From NCBI GenBank assembly GCA_009760855.2, contig WPIO01000259.1, forward strand, positions 1 to 64,000: a stretch of 64,000 nt of DNA. Reading direction: 5' to 3'. This DNA is from Cristatella mucedo. Taxonomy: Eukaryota > Bryozoa > Phylactolaemata > Cristatellidae. Position numbers and translations under genes: made by a program. Shown here in pieces: positions 46,470 to 57,424 of this stretch (position 1 is its first letter; each line of letters starts with the position of its first letter). The notes below the pieces were generated by a model. The model was given only the letters and a program-made list of their open reading frames with translations, ran no database searches and was not told where the DNA came from.

Positions 46470-46800
46470 CCTACAAGCGATTTGAGTCAGAAGAGCCGGT
46501 GCGATGCATAGCCTGCGCGTGAAGCGTTTCGGATAAGTACTCTGAAGTAAGGGAATGGAAGGACCGAAAAATGAGTGACCGAATCTTTAACCCGAAGATC
46601 TGCGCTTTGATAAGGATCTGGTGCAGGTCGGTAAGACGTGGTTTAAGGTGGCAGCAGTGATGTTTGCTACTGAGAAGTCCGATAGTAAATCTTTGCACTA
46701 ACTGTAGGCGCATCATTGCGCACGCAGGAAAACCTGGGACTATTAAGTTGCCAAACTCCACGAGGTGTCCCTGGTGTACGAGAGGGTGCACCTGGGCATC
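46470..46800 (-). mobile_element. Diverged LINE C-terminus
   Basis: On the minus strand the frame reads ACAMMRLQLVQR, CCHLKPRLTDLHQI and SLTSEYLSETLHAQAMHRT, the same block order as L-A (CAIRRLQLVQN, CHITPLLADLHWL, LAPAYLSDLLPHQAKHRT) at low identity. It is a third, older family. Confidence 0.65.
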
Positions 46801-48435
46801 CGTTCATTGGGCGCTTAAGTATTCCCGTCTGTGTGTGCGTGCAGATGCGAATTGCGAAGTTTCTTATGAAACTGAACAGTAGCCAGTTTACGTGAGGAAG
46901 ATTTGCTATGTGATTCGATACCGAAAACACAAAAATGCGTAGCTCTCAATTCAACGAAATGAAAAACATTAGCCAGGATCGGGCAAGAGAGTGAGACATT
47001 TACCTGATACTATGGGTGCCACCTGCATTTAATTTTCTCCACGTGCAACCTAGGCAGTGTGAATAATTCCTCGCCAAATGCAACTTGTAGAGATTAAATC
47101 GGCTTATAAAGCTTTGCAGATTGCATTATTTCTCAGTACATGACGGTCACAGTTTAAATAATTCCACGGTATTTATTTACATAATCCCACAGTATTTATT
47201 TATACAGTATTCATTTGTCAGCTAACTATTAATGCTTGCCCAAGAATAAACTCTGCCTGCACGTTAGATGTGATAAAAGCCATCCCTTGGCATTGCATTT
47301 GCATGAATGCTTAGCATGTGTGTGAAGCACAGTACTAACGAGAAGCATGTCAATGATATGTGTATGATAATACCCAGATTTGAATTCAAGCCAAGCATTC
47401 GTACACATGCGGAGGAAGTACGCTTTGAACAGGATGGTTTATTAGGTATGAAAATCAATCAATCGGCTAGAGATTTTCTAATTTTATGAAGTTTAATTGT
47501 GTCAGGCTAGCTTATCAGATTCATGTACTGCCACAAGTAGTGGGTTCCTATGTATGTTGCTTGAAGGTCACGTGGCAATATGATGACCGTACGGCCCGCC
47601 TTTTCCTCTACGTACTGCAAATCCTTCTTTGGTGAATTTTAGTTACATCCAATGGATAGGAAAATGAACTTATGTTTGAGCTGTTTAGTGAATTCGTCGG
47701 TAAATGAGAGGCTAGACACAAATCCGAGAAAGGATAAGTAGAGCTACAATAAAAATGCGTTTAGTGATGAACGGAAAGTACTGCCTGTTCAAGAATCTTT
47801 TTGTACCGCCCGCAGAACTCGAAGGGCGCATGCACGCTTTCGGAGCAAACGGTTGGAGGCTTGGCTTCTCTTTTAGCGTCAATCAGGCGGATGTCGTAAC
47901 GTTAGTCGTGAGTGAATGCAATGTTTTGAAAGCATGCACGCGATAGGTGCACTAGCTAGCTCTCCAAATAATATACGACAATAATAAATTTAAATAGTGC
48001 CCCAAAAAGTCAAATCCTCTTAGTTGGCACTTTACGTGTGCTGAACGGGATACCAATTACGTGGTTGGTCGAAGTGTGCGAAATTTATAAACACACAGGC
48101 ACACAAAGAATATTTCACTATGACGAAGCTAAGGCTACGAGAAGCAATAAGGTTTTTAGCTTCTATAACATCTCGCTAAATCAAGGAAGGTGACGTAATG
48201 TCAGTCGGTAGTGAGATCGAGGCTTCGGAAGCAGTTTAGCTGAAGGCGTTGTCTCAAAGAATTATCTCGTTAGTTAGGGCTCAACCAGATAACCAGAGTG
48301 ATCAGTTAGTGCGACGCCAGGCTCGGAAAGAAATTAATTAAGATCGGTACGCCCAAGTTCGATAATGAAGAAACCTCCATGGTGCATTCGCAGATTGAGT
48401 CAGAATCTGAGGTTCGTCAGAAGCTCAGCTAATCG
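46801..48435. other. Intergenic, no gene recognised
   Basis: Bases 47970-48075 contain a diverged LINE-tail pattern (AATAATAAATTTAAATAGTGCC ... GGCACTTTAC) on the minus strand. A 63-codon frame at 47755-47946 has no motif. Confidence 0.4.
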
Positions 48436-48444
48436 ACGTGTGTC

Positions 48445-48625
48445 AGAAGAGCAGCTGTTTGAAATGCCTCTTTTGTATAGCGACAGAAGAGCCTTTACGG
48501 CTATCACCACTCCTTGCAGTGGCGATGAAGTATCGCCCACCGCAGGAATCGAACCCACGACCTCGGTCCCGAGGTCGTGAAAGCAACTGCCTTACCTAGT
48601 GTGCCATCACGGCTCACCAAGAGCA
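48445..48625 (-). mobile_element. tRNA-derived SINE
   Basis: Read on the minus strand: GGTGAGCCGTGATGGCACAC, A-box-like GGCACACTAGGTAAGGC, then GTTCGATTCCTGCGG as B-box (48541-48557), and the body ending TCTGTCGCTATACAAAAG. It matches the copy at 34178-34350 through both the tRNA-like head and the body. Too many changes for a functional tRNA. Confidence 0.75.
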
Positions 48626-48776
48626 TATGGTACAATCTGAGGCCTTATTAGGAAGTAAGTCGCATATGTTGGCCAGATCAAGGCAATGGATAGATACAGC
48701 AGCGACTATGTCGGTAAGAAGTAGAGGAAGTAATAATAACAATGTACTTGATACACGGAGGGGAGCAGCGCGCAAA

Positions 48777-48985
48777 GCCTATTGCTCTACGGAGAGCTCT
48801 ACGTATTGCTCTACGGAGAGCTCTACGTATTGCTCTACGGAGAGCTCTACGTATTGCTCTGCGGAGAGCTCTACGTATTTCTCTACGTATTTCTCTACGG
48901 AAAGCTCTACGTATTGCTCTACGGAAAGCTCTACGTATTTCTCTACGGAGAGCTCTACGTATTGCTCTGCGGAGAGCTCATTAGC
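48777..48985 (+). repeat. 24-bp minisatellite
   Basis: Eight to nine tandem copies of TATTGCTCTACGGAGAGCTC+TACG with a few GCG/AAG/TTC variants; two short half-units lie at 48878-48895. Because 24 is a multiple of three, several frames stay open through it on both strands. No coding evidence beyond that. Confidence 0.9.
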
Positions 48986-49015
48986 AGCTTGTCGCTGCTG
49001 ATGCATTTAGGATAT

Positions 49016-49305
49016 GATAATAATAATAGCGATAATAATAAGAAGAATATTGTTCGTGCGCTCCAAGAGAGCTACATCTCTATCTAGGTCAGTGGTTCTC
49101 AACCATCCCATTGCAGCGACCCTTTAATACAGTTCCTCGTGTTGTGGCGACCCCAACCATAAAATTAGTGCGTGCAAAATGTGGAAATGTTTTCCGACGG
49201 TCTTAGGCGACCCCTGTGAAAGAGTCGTTCGACCCTCAAAGGTGTGGCGACCCACAGGTTGAGAACCACTGACCAAGGCGCTTTACAATTCACTGCAGGA
49301 CAAAC
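49016..49305 (-). mobile_element. Diverged LINE tail interrupted by the hAT MITE
   Basis: (AATAAT)-rich start, then CGCTCCAAGAGAGCTACATC to 49089, and after the MITE GGCGCTTTACAATTCACTGC to 49305. Joined, these follow the L-A terminus order (stem-loop then CTTTACATTTGCTGC). Confidence 0.7.
49090..49271. mobile_element. SPIN-like hAT MITE, 182 bp
   Basis: Starts CAGTGGTTCTCAACC and ends with its exact reverse complement, a 15-base terminal inverted repeat. Near the right end the internal sequence carries GGCGACCCCTGTGAAAG, TCGTTCGACCC and TGGCGACCCACAGG, which I recognise as the signature of the SPIN ('Space Invader') hAT elements of tetrapods and the related rodent URR1-type MITEs. The flanks ATCTAGGT and ACCAAGGC are degenerate copies of the expected eight-base target ATCTAGGC, as deduced from the interrupted LINE tail. 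It has no coding capacity and depends on a hAT transposase elsewhere. Confidence 0.85.
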
Positions 49306-50500
49306 AGTGACCAAGAGTTAACGACATGCAAAGCATCCTACTGCTGAAACGATCATTCGAAATTACATAAGAATCATGCTTAGATTAGCATGCAAAAGCG
49401 CATAAGTGAACTCTCGGTGCTACCGGTAAGTTTAATCCCTAGATTAAAACATGGCACTGAATTATGCATTGCTAAACACGCAAAGCTCACTGAAAATGCA
49501 AGGAAAGTTCACTTGGACACAAGGAAAGCCGAGGCTACATACATGAGGTACATACAGGGTACATACGGTACATATCCAAAAGTCATGCGGCTTATTTGAA
49601 TAGTGAATGGGCGGTATTTAAATTCTGGACTAATCAGCTTTTATGATCGCTGAGGTGATAATCTGGTGACTAGAAAGGTGCTGCAGCTAACTGTGTGAAA
49701 AGATTTTGTGATAGCAAAATTATTTTTTTCTGGGGTTTCGGTTTTGTTTGTTTACTGTTTCGCATAGTTCCCAATATTTTCAGGCCAATTGGGAGTACTT
49801 GTACTTGAAAAACCATCAAGCAAAAGATAATCTTGAAACACGAAGCTCGCTTTCGCCTGTTGTCAGCTTATCGGTAATAACAAGCGAATATTACTGTAAC
49901 TGTCGTAGTATAATTGAAGATTAGTTAATTTTCGGCAGCCTTTAGAGTTCAGTTTATGACAGATTACACGAATGCCTGGGTCTTTGGCCAGTGGTAAGGT
50001 TAAGTGGTAAGGTAATGTAAGGTTCTTTACGACTGGATCTATAGGATTTTTTGGATGCAGCAATCTTTTGTTTCCGGCTGCAAGTGACACGACGGCCGCC
50101 GAGACTTTCATGCCGTGACGTAAGTGAGGCAATCGAATCCGAATTAGCTGACCTTTAGTTATTTCAGCTGAGGCACTGTGATTTTGTGACAGAAGTATAA
50201 TGGAGTTTGCCTTTCTATTTCATTTCTTCTTTATAAAATAGGATGTAGAGAAAATAGGCGGCTGAAAAGAACGTGAATGATAAGCTTATAAGGCTCTCTG
50301 AATCTATAGTTGGATTCATGTACAATGCACAATGTAGCTCTCACTATTCGCTCTATCTACGTATATATATAAAATCTGCTAATTAAAGCGAGAAAGTCCG
50401 TCGCGCCTCAAGACGGTGCACTTGTGTCAAGCGACAAGACGGCGAAGCGTTGTCTTCCGGGACGAAGCTACTATAGCTCAGCAAAGCGAGTCCACAGGCA
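49306..50500. other. Intergenic, no gene recognised
   Basis: Bases 50375-50495 resemble 33835-33950. No coding motif in either direction. Confidence 0.4.
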
Positions 50501-50502
50501 GT

Positions 50503-50506
<4 letters not shown>

Positions 50507-50578
<72 letters not shown>
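50507..50578. repeat. (TA)n(TG)n(TA)n microsatellite
   Basis: Compound dinucleotide repeat; a second (TA)n lies at 50688-50716 just before the exon at 50740. Confidence 0.95.
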
Positions 50579-50579
<1 letters not shown>

Positions 50580-50685
50580 TGCCACGATTACTGCTATTTG
50601 TGTTTTATCTATAGCTAAATGTGTATATGCGGTCTTGCTCCTGATACTGAAATTTGTGTTATATCTGTAGCTTCAGTTTTACATT

Positions 50686-50721
<36 letters not shown>

Positions 50722-50739
50722 CCTATGTGCACGTTGCAG

Positions 50740-51187
50740 ATACTGTCGGCGCTTGAGGATGAAGCCAAGGCAGCTAGCCGTCGCTGCTGCACTAGCCTCC
50801 GCATGGCCTTATTTTATGAGCAGCTCGGCGAGGGCATGATGGCTGGTAAAGTCTACTCATTGATCGGCCCGGAGTCCATCCCTACGCCATTCGGAGTGAG
50901 CCTGAAAGTGCACCGCGCAGTCAGGTCAAGCATCCTTCTCTGCTCGATTTTATTTTGCAGCCTCACATTTACGGCTGTAATGGTCACGTCCTTGGTTTGC
51001 AAGTTGGAGTGTTCTCCGAATCAAGATGTCAATACTTTTGATACAGGGAACACGAACTCGCAGGATAATTTCCACAATGTAGGTATTTTGGGGCGTGGAG
51101 AGGGACCCTACTATGCCTCGGGCTCGGCATCCATAGAGGATTCCCTTTTCTCTGGCTTCGGAAGGGGCCGACCATTCATCATCAAGG
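50740..51187 (+). CDS. Probable exon of a single-pass membrane protein
   Basis: Acceptor TGTGCACGTTGCAG (50739), an open frame of 149 codons, and donor AAGG/GTTAGT (51187/51188; the frame would otherwise stop at 51192). Residues: ILSALEDEAKAASRRCC, a charged region with FYEQLGEGM, a Pro/Gly segment (GPESIPTPFGVSLKVH), a hydrophobic segment SSILLCSILFCSLTFTAVMV near residues 70-90, then a Cys-containing, Asn/Gly/Ser-rich tail (LECSPNQDVNTFD, GRGEGPYYASG). Splice phases are 0 at the start and 1 at the end. Family not recognised. The Asn/Gly-rich part could be extracellular. Confidence 0.5.
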
Positions 51188-51439
51188 GTTAGTGCATAGA
51201 ACGTCTGCTTATAGTAATAATATCAATATTATCGATAGTAATATTATAATCTAATATAACTGGAGAGCCTTAGGGTGTTGCTCCACACCAAATTTCACAG
51301 AATTAGTGAAAGCAGCGCCGCATTTGTCTTCCGACCGTTTCAGATGGTGTTTGCTTCCGCTTTCGCTTACGGGTTTTCATGCATTGCCTCAGATAGACAA
51401 CTTAGCGTTTAAGCGATCCAAATCTACAAAAATATATGC
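51188..51439. other. Candidate intron or flank
   Basis: AT-rich at 51205-51260. No coding signal. Confidence 0.4.
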
Positions 51440-51600
51440 TTATTTAACCGCCTCGTGTGTATAGCTCAATAGAGCCTTAACGGCTACAACCAGCTGTTGC
51501 AGTCAGCAATAAGGATCGCCTGAACCAGAATTCGCGCTCACGACCTGGGTATTGAAGAGTGAGCACGTTACCTCCGGAGCTATCACGGTTCAAGGCTCTC
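51440..51600 (-). mobile_element. Diverged tRNA-derived SINE
   Basis: On the minus strand GTGATAGCTCCGGAGGTAAC as head, a degenerate B-box (CGTGAGCGCGAATTCTGG), then GTTGTAGCCGTTAAGGCTCT as body. Same order as the copies at 34178 and 48445. Confidence 0.6.
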
Positions 51601-52150
51601 CGATGTGTTTCTGTTAATACTTTCTGTGCACGATTTTTTGAAACAATATATTTTTCAAACCTACCAAGTTTCGCTTGATCCGTAGCGTGATCGGTTGCAT
51701 GCATGCACGACATTTTGGTGATCACGTGTACAGAAACGTTTTCTGACTGCCAATATTTTTAATTGAGGATGCACTCCAGCATCAAATCCTTTTGTGCAAT
51801 ACTCAATGTGCGGTATCATTAAATCATTACTTGAGTTGATCGCAATGTTTGCGGTTACTTGGATTTCTTGTAGCTTAACTTACCGAGGCCCTCCAAGTTC
51901 AATTAGGCGATGGGTACTTGCAAATTTATACCGTGCGAATTGCCTGGATATAGGATTCGCTATTCCATCCCTTTACCTCGTGCCTGCATTTTGAGCTGTT
52001 TCTCAAAAACAATACAAAATTAAATAAAGTCAAGTAAACGCTTTCCAAGTTTGCACCTGGCATTCGAAAGAACGAATGTTCAATACTAATTCAATTCTTT
52101 TTCGCTTCCTACCAGATATGGGCCGTATTCAGTTGTATGTTCAGGTGCTG
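51601..52150. other. Intergenic, no gene recognised
   Basis: A 66-codon plus-strand frame at 51794-51994 has a hydrophobic start but no splice or family support. Confidence 0.4.
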
Positions 52151-52154
52151 TTCC

Positions 52155-53000
52155 ATATAATAATAATAATTAATCATAATGATGATAATTCATTTGACAT
52201 AGTGCCCTCAGAGAACTCAATCTCTTTCTAGGCACCTTACATTTGCTGCAAAGGAAATGCAATTGAATGGTGAGTAATATCGTGCTTGATAAACAACATG
52301 AATAACGTGGTTAGGGGTGACATGCATAGGGTCAGCATGCAAATGTCGTTAGTAGCAGCATGCACAGTGTCAGCACGCATGACCACTTGAAGGACCTATC
52401 ACAGGGACCCACTAAATGCAGTCCTAAATAGGTGCATTTTTAAGTTCTTCTAAATGTGGTCAAGTCAGGGGATGTTCTGACGAAAGTCGGGAGTGAGTTC
52501 CAGGCTTTGGGAGCATACGAGCTAAATGCACGGTCTCCGAAGGATTTCAGGTTTGTACGAGGTATTAGTAAACTGTTGGATTCCGAAAAGTGGGTGGTAC
52601 GATGCTTGGCCTGGTGGGGGAGTAGATCTGAGAGATAGGCTGGAGCCAAAGAATGAAGTGACAGTAAAGTGAGCGACAAAACCTTGAAGGGGATCCGTTG
52701 CTTGACTGGTAACCGGTGCAGGTCGGGGAGAAGTGGTGTGATCTGGCTACTGTGACGTTCGCGACAGACAAGCCTAGCTGCAAAGTTTTGCACCTACTGT
52801 AAGCGCCTGATTGCACAGGCCAGTAGGCCAGCAATCAGTGAGTTACAGAAGTAAAGCCGGGATGTCACAAATGCATGGACCAATTTAGGTCTGGTGTCTG
52901 TCTAAGCAGGCCCGAGTTTTAGCAATGATATTTAGCTGAAAGTAGGCAGACTTGTCTGTGGAGCGGATGTGGTTTCTTAATGAAAGGTCCCTAGCGCTTC
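52155..53000 (-). mobile_element. LINE L-A, 5' truncated
   Basis: (AAT)n-rich start, stem-loop (GTGCCCTCAGAGAACTCAAT ... TAGGCACCTT), 3' untranslated region, then C-terminal coding pieces (FSSYAPKAWNSLPTF, LSDLLPHQAKHRTT, LHRLPVKQRIPF). It becomes unrecognisable near 52990. Confidence 0.8.
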
Positions 53001-53324
53001 ACTCGTTTTGTCCATATATCTAGCCAGACATGTTGAGATACGCTGGCGTTGTATCGGGGGGGGGGGGTTTGAACTGAAAGCTGCCTGAAAGTCTGCTACT
53101 GTTCATATGTACTCATAGACATTCGATGACAAGCAGCCTTTGCCAAGACGTTCAATTGATCTACAGCGTCGAACGGGATCGTGTCTATAGCTGTCATTAT
53201 CTGCACAAAATTTCAAACGGATAGTATTCATTAAGACACATTCTGCTGTGGGTGTATGACTAATTGTATAGCCAGCACAGTAAGTGGTCACCTCTAACCA
53301 TATTACACTTTGTGACATTTTTTT

Positions 53325-53440
53325 ATGATACCACTAACCATTCGATCATGCTTCTTTTGCAGTATATGGAAGTGCCTAGAAAGACAGCAAGCTCTGTGTG
53401 GGCGTTATACAAGTGTATTATTATTATTATTATTATGATT
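53325..53440 (+). mobile_element. L-A-like solo tail
   Basis: CCACTAACCATTCGATCATG, a diverged stem-loop (AAGTGCCTAGAAAGAC ... GTGTGGGCGTTATACAAG) and (ATT)n to 53440. Confidence 0.75.
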
Positions 53441-54547
53441 AGTCGTCTCTATAACTTTTTAACTTTTAGCCCTCGAGCACCAGCTACAGAATGATTGATG
53501 ACTAAAGCTCATGTGGCAGCTGCTTACTATATCCAAACAACTAATTAAACTGCAGAAAGCTTCTAACTTCTGTCATTCTTGTGCATAATTGAGATTGCAA
53601 AGCGAGAGGTAAATGCCGTTTGTTATTGAACCGTGACCTAAGCTGCTGCTGCTACCACGCTACAAATTAGAAGGACACTTGAGTAGATGAGCTAGTAGAG
53701 TGTCGATTTTCAATTTAGTTATCATCCATAATTACAGCAGGCGGTAGGTATGCTCAGAGTCAGGACCACTATTTAAGGATGATTTGTACTGCTCTTTATC
53801 AAGCCTCCGGTAGGTTCTGGTTCTGCTAAAATAATTAAATTTCTCGCTAGTTAGAACAGTTTCATTTATATGACCGCACCGTTTCCTTACGGATCAAAAA
53901 AAGTACATTCAGACCATTAGACGGATCGACAGTAGATGAACCTGGGAGAAACTGGGACGTCACGTAATAGTGCTAGACGAATCCGAACGAAATCGATTAG
54001 GAACCGATTCACCTGCGCCATTTCATTCCCCCTCCAGCATAAGCTTGTGCTCTTTCAAACGCTCCCAGTTCTCTTTTTTTGCATTCAGATATTCAGGTCT
54101 ACGGGTATACAAAAGCAACTTCGCACGTATTTCTGGGACCAGCACGAACGTACAAACAGGCACTCTCAAACTCTCATGCATACGTTTTACAAACCTGCAC
54201 AGCTACTGCAATCACATTGCCAATGAAATCCCGAAACCGCTGCCTTAAAAAACGGGACCCAGCAAAATAGAATGAAAACGTGGGCACCGATTAAAGGTCA
54301 CGGATACACGGGGACCGGCCACCGGGCCCTGACCCCTTGGACCGACATGCTGCAGGCTACGCCCCTCTGCACGCCACGCCCTGGTGTTCCCCTTGGACCG
54401 ACCGGCAGGGCGCGGCTCGTTGAGCACCACGCCCCTTCCTCTTTTTAGTGGCCGTTAGTTAGAATGTCCAGCCCTGGCCTCCCTCTAGACCTTTAACAGA
54501 AGTGCAGGAATGCTATCTCGTCTAATTTTGACAAACTTGGAGAGTAT
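53441..54547. other. Intergenic, no gene recognised
   Basis: A GC-rich part at 54300-54440 has CCCCTTGGACCGAC twice. Frames of 60-96 codons overlap each other without motif support. Confidence 0.4.
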
Positions 54548-54860
54548 CCCTGGTAGCCGAAAAGGCTCTTCTGTCGCTATGCAAACGATGTGATTAAATT
54601 AGCTAGTATTTTTATTCCTAAATTCAAACCCACTGGCAATGGTTTCGCCATGTGTACTAACCGTTCAGTCTGGGCTTCGCAACAGGGACTTGTTCCGGGC
54701 GGCTGGTACCGCAAGCACCTAGCACGGCTTTGCTTTGAAATATGTGGGTTTTTACAAAGGATATATACTATCGATAATAATAATAATAATAATAATAGCA
54801 ATATGATCGTCCGTGTTGCACCGTAAAACGTGATCTATATCTAGGCACTTTGCAACTGAT
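54548..54860 (+). mobile_element. SINE body fragment next to a LINE-tail remnant
   Basis: Bases 54548-54600 match the SINE body (GTAGCCGAAAAGGCTCTTCT, GTCGCTATGCAAA) without the tRNA head. At 54774-54860 an (AAT)n and TCTAGGCACTTTGCAACTG give a minus-strand LINE-tail remnant. Confidence 0.55.
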
Positions 54861-54978
54861 TGCAGAGAGTCAGCACCAAAAGGGTTAATGAGAGGTAATT
54901 GTATTCTCCCCTGGACGCTCCCCTCTCGCACATTTCCCTCCATTGTTTTGGGTATTCCCTCCCTCCCCCCGTGTATGG

Positions 54979-55144
54979 CTTAGGGTTTTAGGTTTTAGGG
55001 TTTAGTGTTCAAGGTTTAGTGTTTATGGATTTAGGGTTTACTATTTAGGGTTTTAGGGTTTAGTGTTTAGGGGTTTAGAGTTTTAGGGTTTAGTGTTTAG
55101 GGTTCTTAGAGTTTAGGGTGTAGGATTTAGGATTTAGGGCTTGG
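54979..55144 (+). repeat. Degenerate telomere-like repeat
   Basis: About 165 bases of TTTAGGG/TTAGGG-like words with TTTAGTG variants. The order is irregular and none of it is a perfect array. Confidence 0.8.
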
Positions 55145-55208
55145 GCGGGCTTTGCCTCCGCGGCCTTAATCCACCCTTGCTGGTATTCCGTGCTTTAACT
55201 AGTGCGTA

Positions 55209-55400
55209 TTAGGGCGCAACAAGATCTCCTGAGATCGAGTTATACTCAGTAGGCCTCCGAGGCTTCGAACTCATATGCAGGAACGAACGGCAGGCCATAA
55301 CACGCGCCCGCTTTGACGGGTAGCAACACGTGCAACCGCTGCCGCAGCCGCCTTGACCGCAGCAACTACCACCACCGCAGCTAACTCCATTAGTAAGCAT
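55209..55400 (-). CDS. Candidate small Cys/Gly-rich protein
   Basis: The ATG at 55400 opens 63 codons. The first part, CGGGSCCGQGGCGSGCTCC, is Cys/Gly-rich with nine cysteines in about twenty residues, then a basic part (YPSKRARV) and a polar end. Metal-binding small proteins can look like this, but the pattern could equally come from CAG/GCC-type trinucleotide bias. No splice or promoter support. Confidence 0.25.
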   Translation of the reverse strand: MLTNGVSCGGGSCCGQGGCGSGCTCCYPSKRARVMACRSFLHMSSKPRRPTEYNSISGDLVAP

Positions 55401-55489
55401 CCTCTCAATCCATCCTTCCTTCCAAATATACTGAATTGATTTTATTTCAATAAAGGACGAACTTCATTTGATCACGTGAATATAAATAT

Positions 55490-55492
55490 ATA

Positions 55493-55563
<71 letters not shown>

Positions 55564-55565
55564 TC
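55490..55565. repeat. (TA)n microsatellite
   Basis: Interrupted TA repeats. Confidence 0.95.
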
Positions 55566-55984
55566 TTAGTTATACATTCATCAACATCGGAGGAAATGTC
55601 CTACAACTGACATGCACGGCATCAAGCATGTAAAAGTGCACCAATATGCTTAGCCCAGCATTCTAATGAAATCATGAAAACAGCAATGGCCAGCCGTTAG
55701 TAAAACCAATGCGGCACGAGCAGCACACGGCATCCAAAAACTAGAAAAGTTGACAGGGGCGTGGCGAAAGCTGACAGGAAGAGATGCAGTGACTCGACCT
55801 GAGATGCAAGGTCATGGCCCGGAGTCATGGCTCCAGACTTTAGATGCACTTGATCTGAAACTCGATCATCAATGGATATCCCTTTTTAGCGTGAGGTACT
55901 GCAAGATGGCTAGATGCCGAGTTTCGGTCAGTGCGATAGCACACTAAAGGTGCCACTGAAGCTAGGACAAAAGGATTCAGCGCG

Positions 55985-56268
55985 AGACCAATTGTGTAGA
56001 TGGTGCAAGGTCTGTGACTTTAAGACTTGCTCTATTCCTACCGGTTATAATCTCTGTAGTTATTTTAATACTACTATTAGGTTTCAGCCCGTCGAACATG
56101 ACGGGAAAATGTGCACCCTCATTCCGTCGTGCTGCTTCTGCTTCTTCATCCGTCGCATCCGGCTCGGGTTGCTGCTGGCAAGAATGGGCGTGGCCATGGT
56201 CCTTTCAGCCTTTCCTCGCTCAGGAGAAGCTGAAAAATGCAGCCTATGCAGCTGAGAGTGAGAAATGA
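55985..56268 (+). CDS. Candidate C-terminal exon of a membrane protein
   Basis: From about 55985 a frame reads NCVDGARSVTLRLALFL, continues the hydrophobic segment as PVIISVVILILLLGF, then NMTGKCAPSFRRA (an N-glycosylation-type Asn-Met-Thr), a Ser/Ala-rich part, SGCCWQEWAWPWSFQPF and a Lys/Ala-rich end, stopping at 56268. No good acceptor was found, so the left edge is uncertain. The composition resembles the two other membrane exons in the window only in having one anchor. Unrecognised. Confidence 0.3.
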
Positions 56269-57420
56269 ATGTTAATCACGATGCAGGAGACTCTCGGGAC
56301 ATCTCTCGACGCTCGGTCGTGGTTGGCATTCATTAAGCATACGCACTGGCTGCGACTTTAAAGCCCACCATTAATTCACGACCATTTAAAAACTGGCAAC
56401 ACTCACTCTTGGTACTAATCCTTCAGCTGTACAATACGTGTACTCAGCTTTGCTGAGCGGAAACTAGGCGGCGCCGGAATCGCCGGTCGTTTATTCGAGC
56501 GTCGAGTGCAGGGAGCTGCAGCTGTGGTAGCGCCATGGCCAGTCTTTGAAAACCCTTCCAAATTCGAACCCGTTTTTTAGTGTTTTTTCAATTTATAGCA
56601 TTTCAATAATCATTTCAACTATGAGAGTTTGGGCTGCAGCTAAGAGTACACGTTAGAAAACCATCTCCTCTCTCCAGGTCAATTCTTAAACACTCATCAT
56701 TGCTATAGCCTCGTTGTAGGACAATAAGTCTAATCTAAATGAGATTTCAGGGACGGGCAAACAGACTATGTAATTAAAAAGCCTAGCTTCTAATAAGATT
56801 CGGCAGTATTCTTGTTCTAATGCAATATATATGTATAGCCGCTCTCTGCCGATAACTGCTGAACTCTTACTGTTGGTTACTGCTGTAAGCATCGGCGGCA
56901 GAGCCAGAAGGGCAGGGGAGTCTCCTTCAATGGTGCCGTGACCTGGCCGAACTCTATTTCGACTCCCAACGACAGTCTGGACTGAGGACGAAAGTATGAA
57001 GTCCTAATTCCACTCGACGAGCAGCTCCTCCGAGTTCGTGTCGAATACACGCTGTGCTGGTGGTATTGCCTCGATGCTGCTCTCGTAAGGCAGTGTACAA
57101 TAAATTCTGTCCGTGTCTCCGTGTCTAAGCAGCAGGTAAAGCAGCAGCTGCTGCTTCAGCAGGAGTAGCTTCAAGCCAAGAAAGTCACCGTTGTGGGACC
57201 TGCCGACAAGTTCCGCTTAGTTCGTCTATATCAAAGACAGCAGACTGATTCCCAAGCGAAGCGCTCGCTCGTAGCCAGACAGCGTCTCCGTTGACTCGGC
57301 GATTAATAGAAACCTGAATTCACCTTGACCTCACTGAAGTCAAGCCGCTGGCAGCGTTAAAGATGTCAACACGAAATATGCGATCGTTCATATTCACACT
57401 ATCATCTAATTGAGACCTAC
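56269..57420. other. Intergenic; possible LTR-retrotransposon leader
   Basis: TGGTGCCGTGACCTGG at 56931-56946 resembles the primer-binding-site region seen after 5' LTRs of BEL/Pao-type elements, and the next 350 bases have an open, Gln-rich gag-like look in parts. No LTR pair or conserved pol motif was seen. Confidence 0.25.
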
Positions 57421-57424
57421 CAGC

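Noticed and set aside
48500-48625. A functional tRNA gene
   Set aside because: A- and B-box-like motifs are present, but no complete cloverleaf can be drawn and the same head is joined to a SINE body in several copies.
48777-48985. CRISPR-like array
   Set aside because: Units are directly adjacent without unique spacers; it is a minisatellite in an animal genome.
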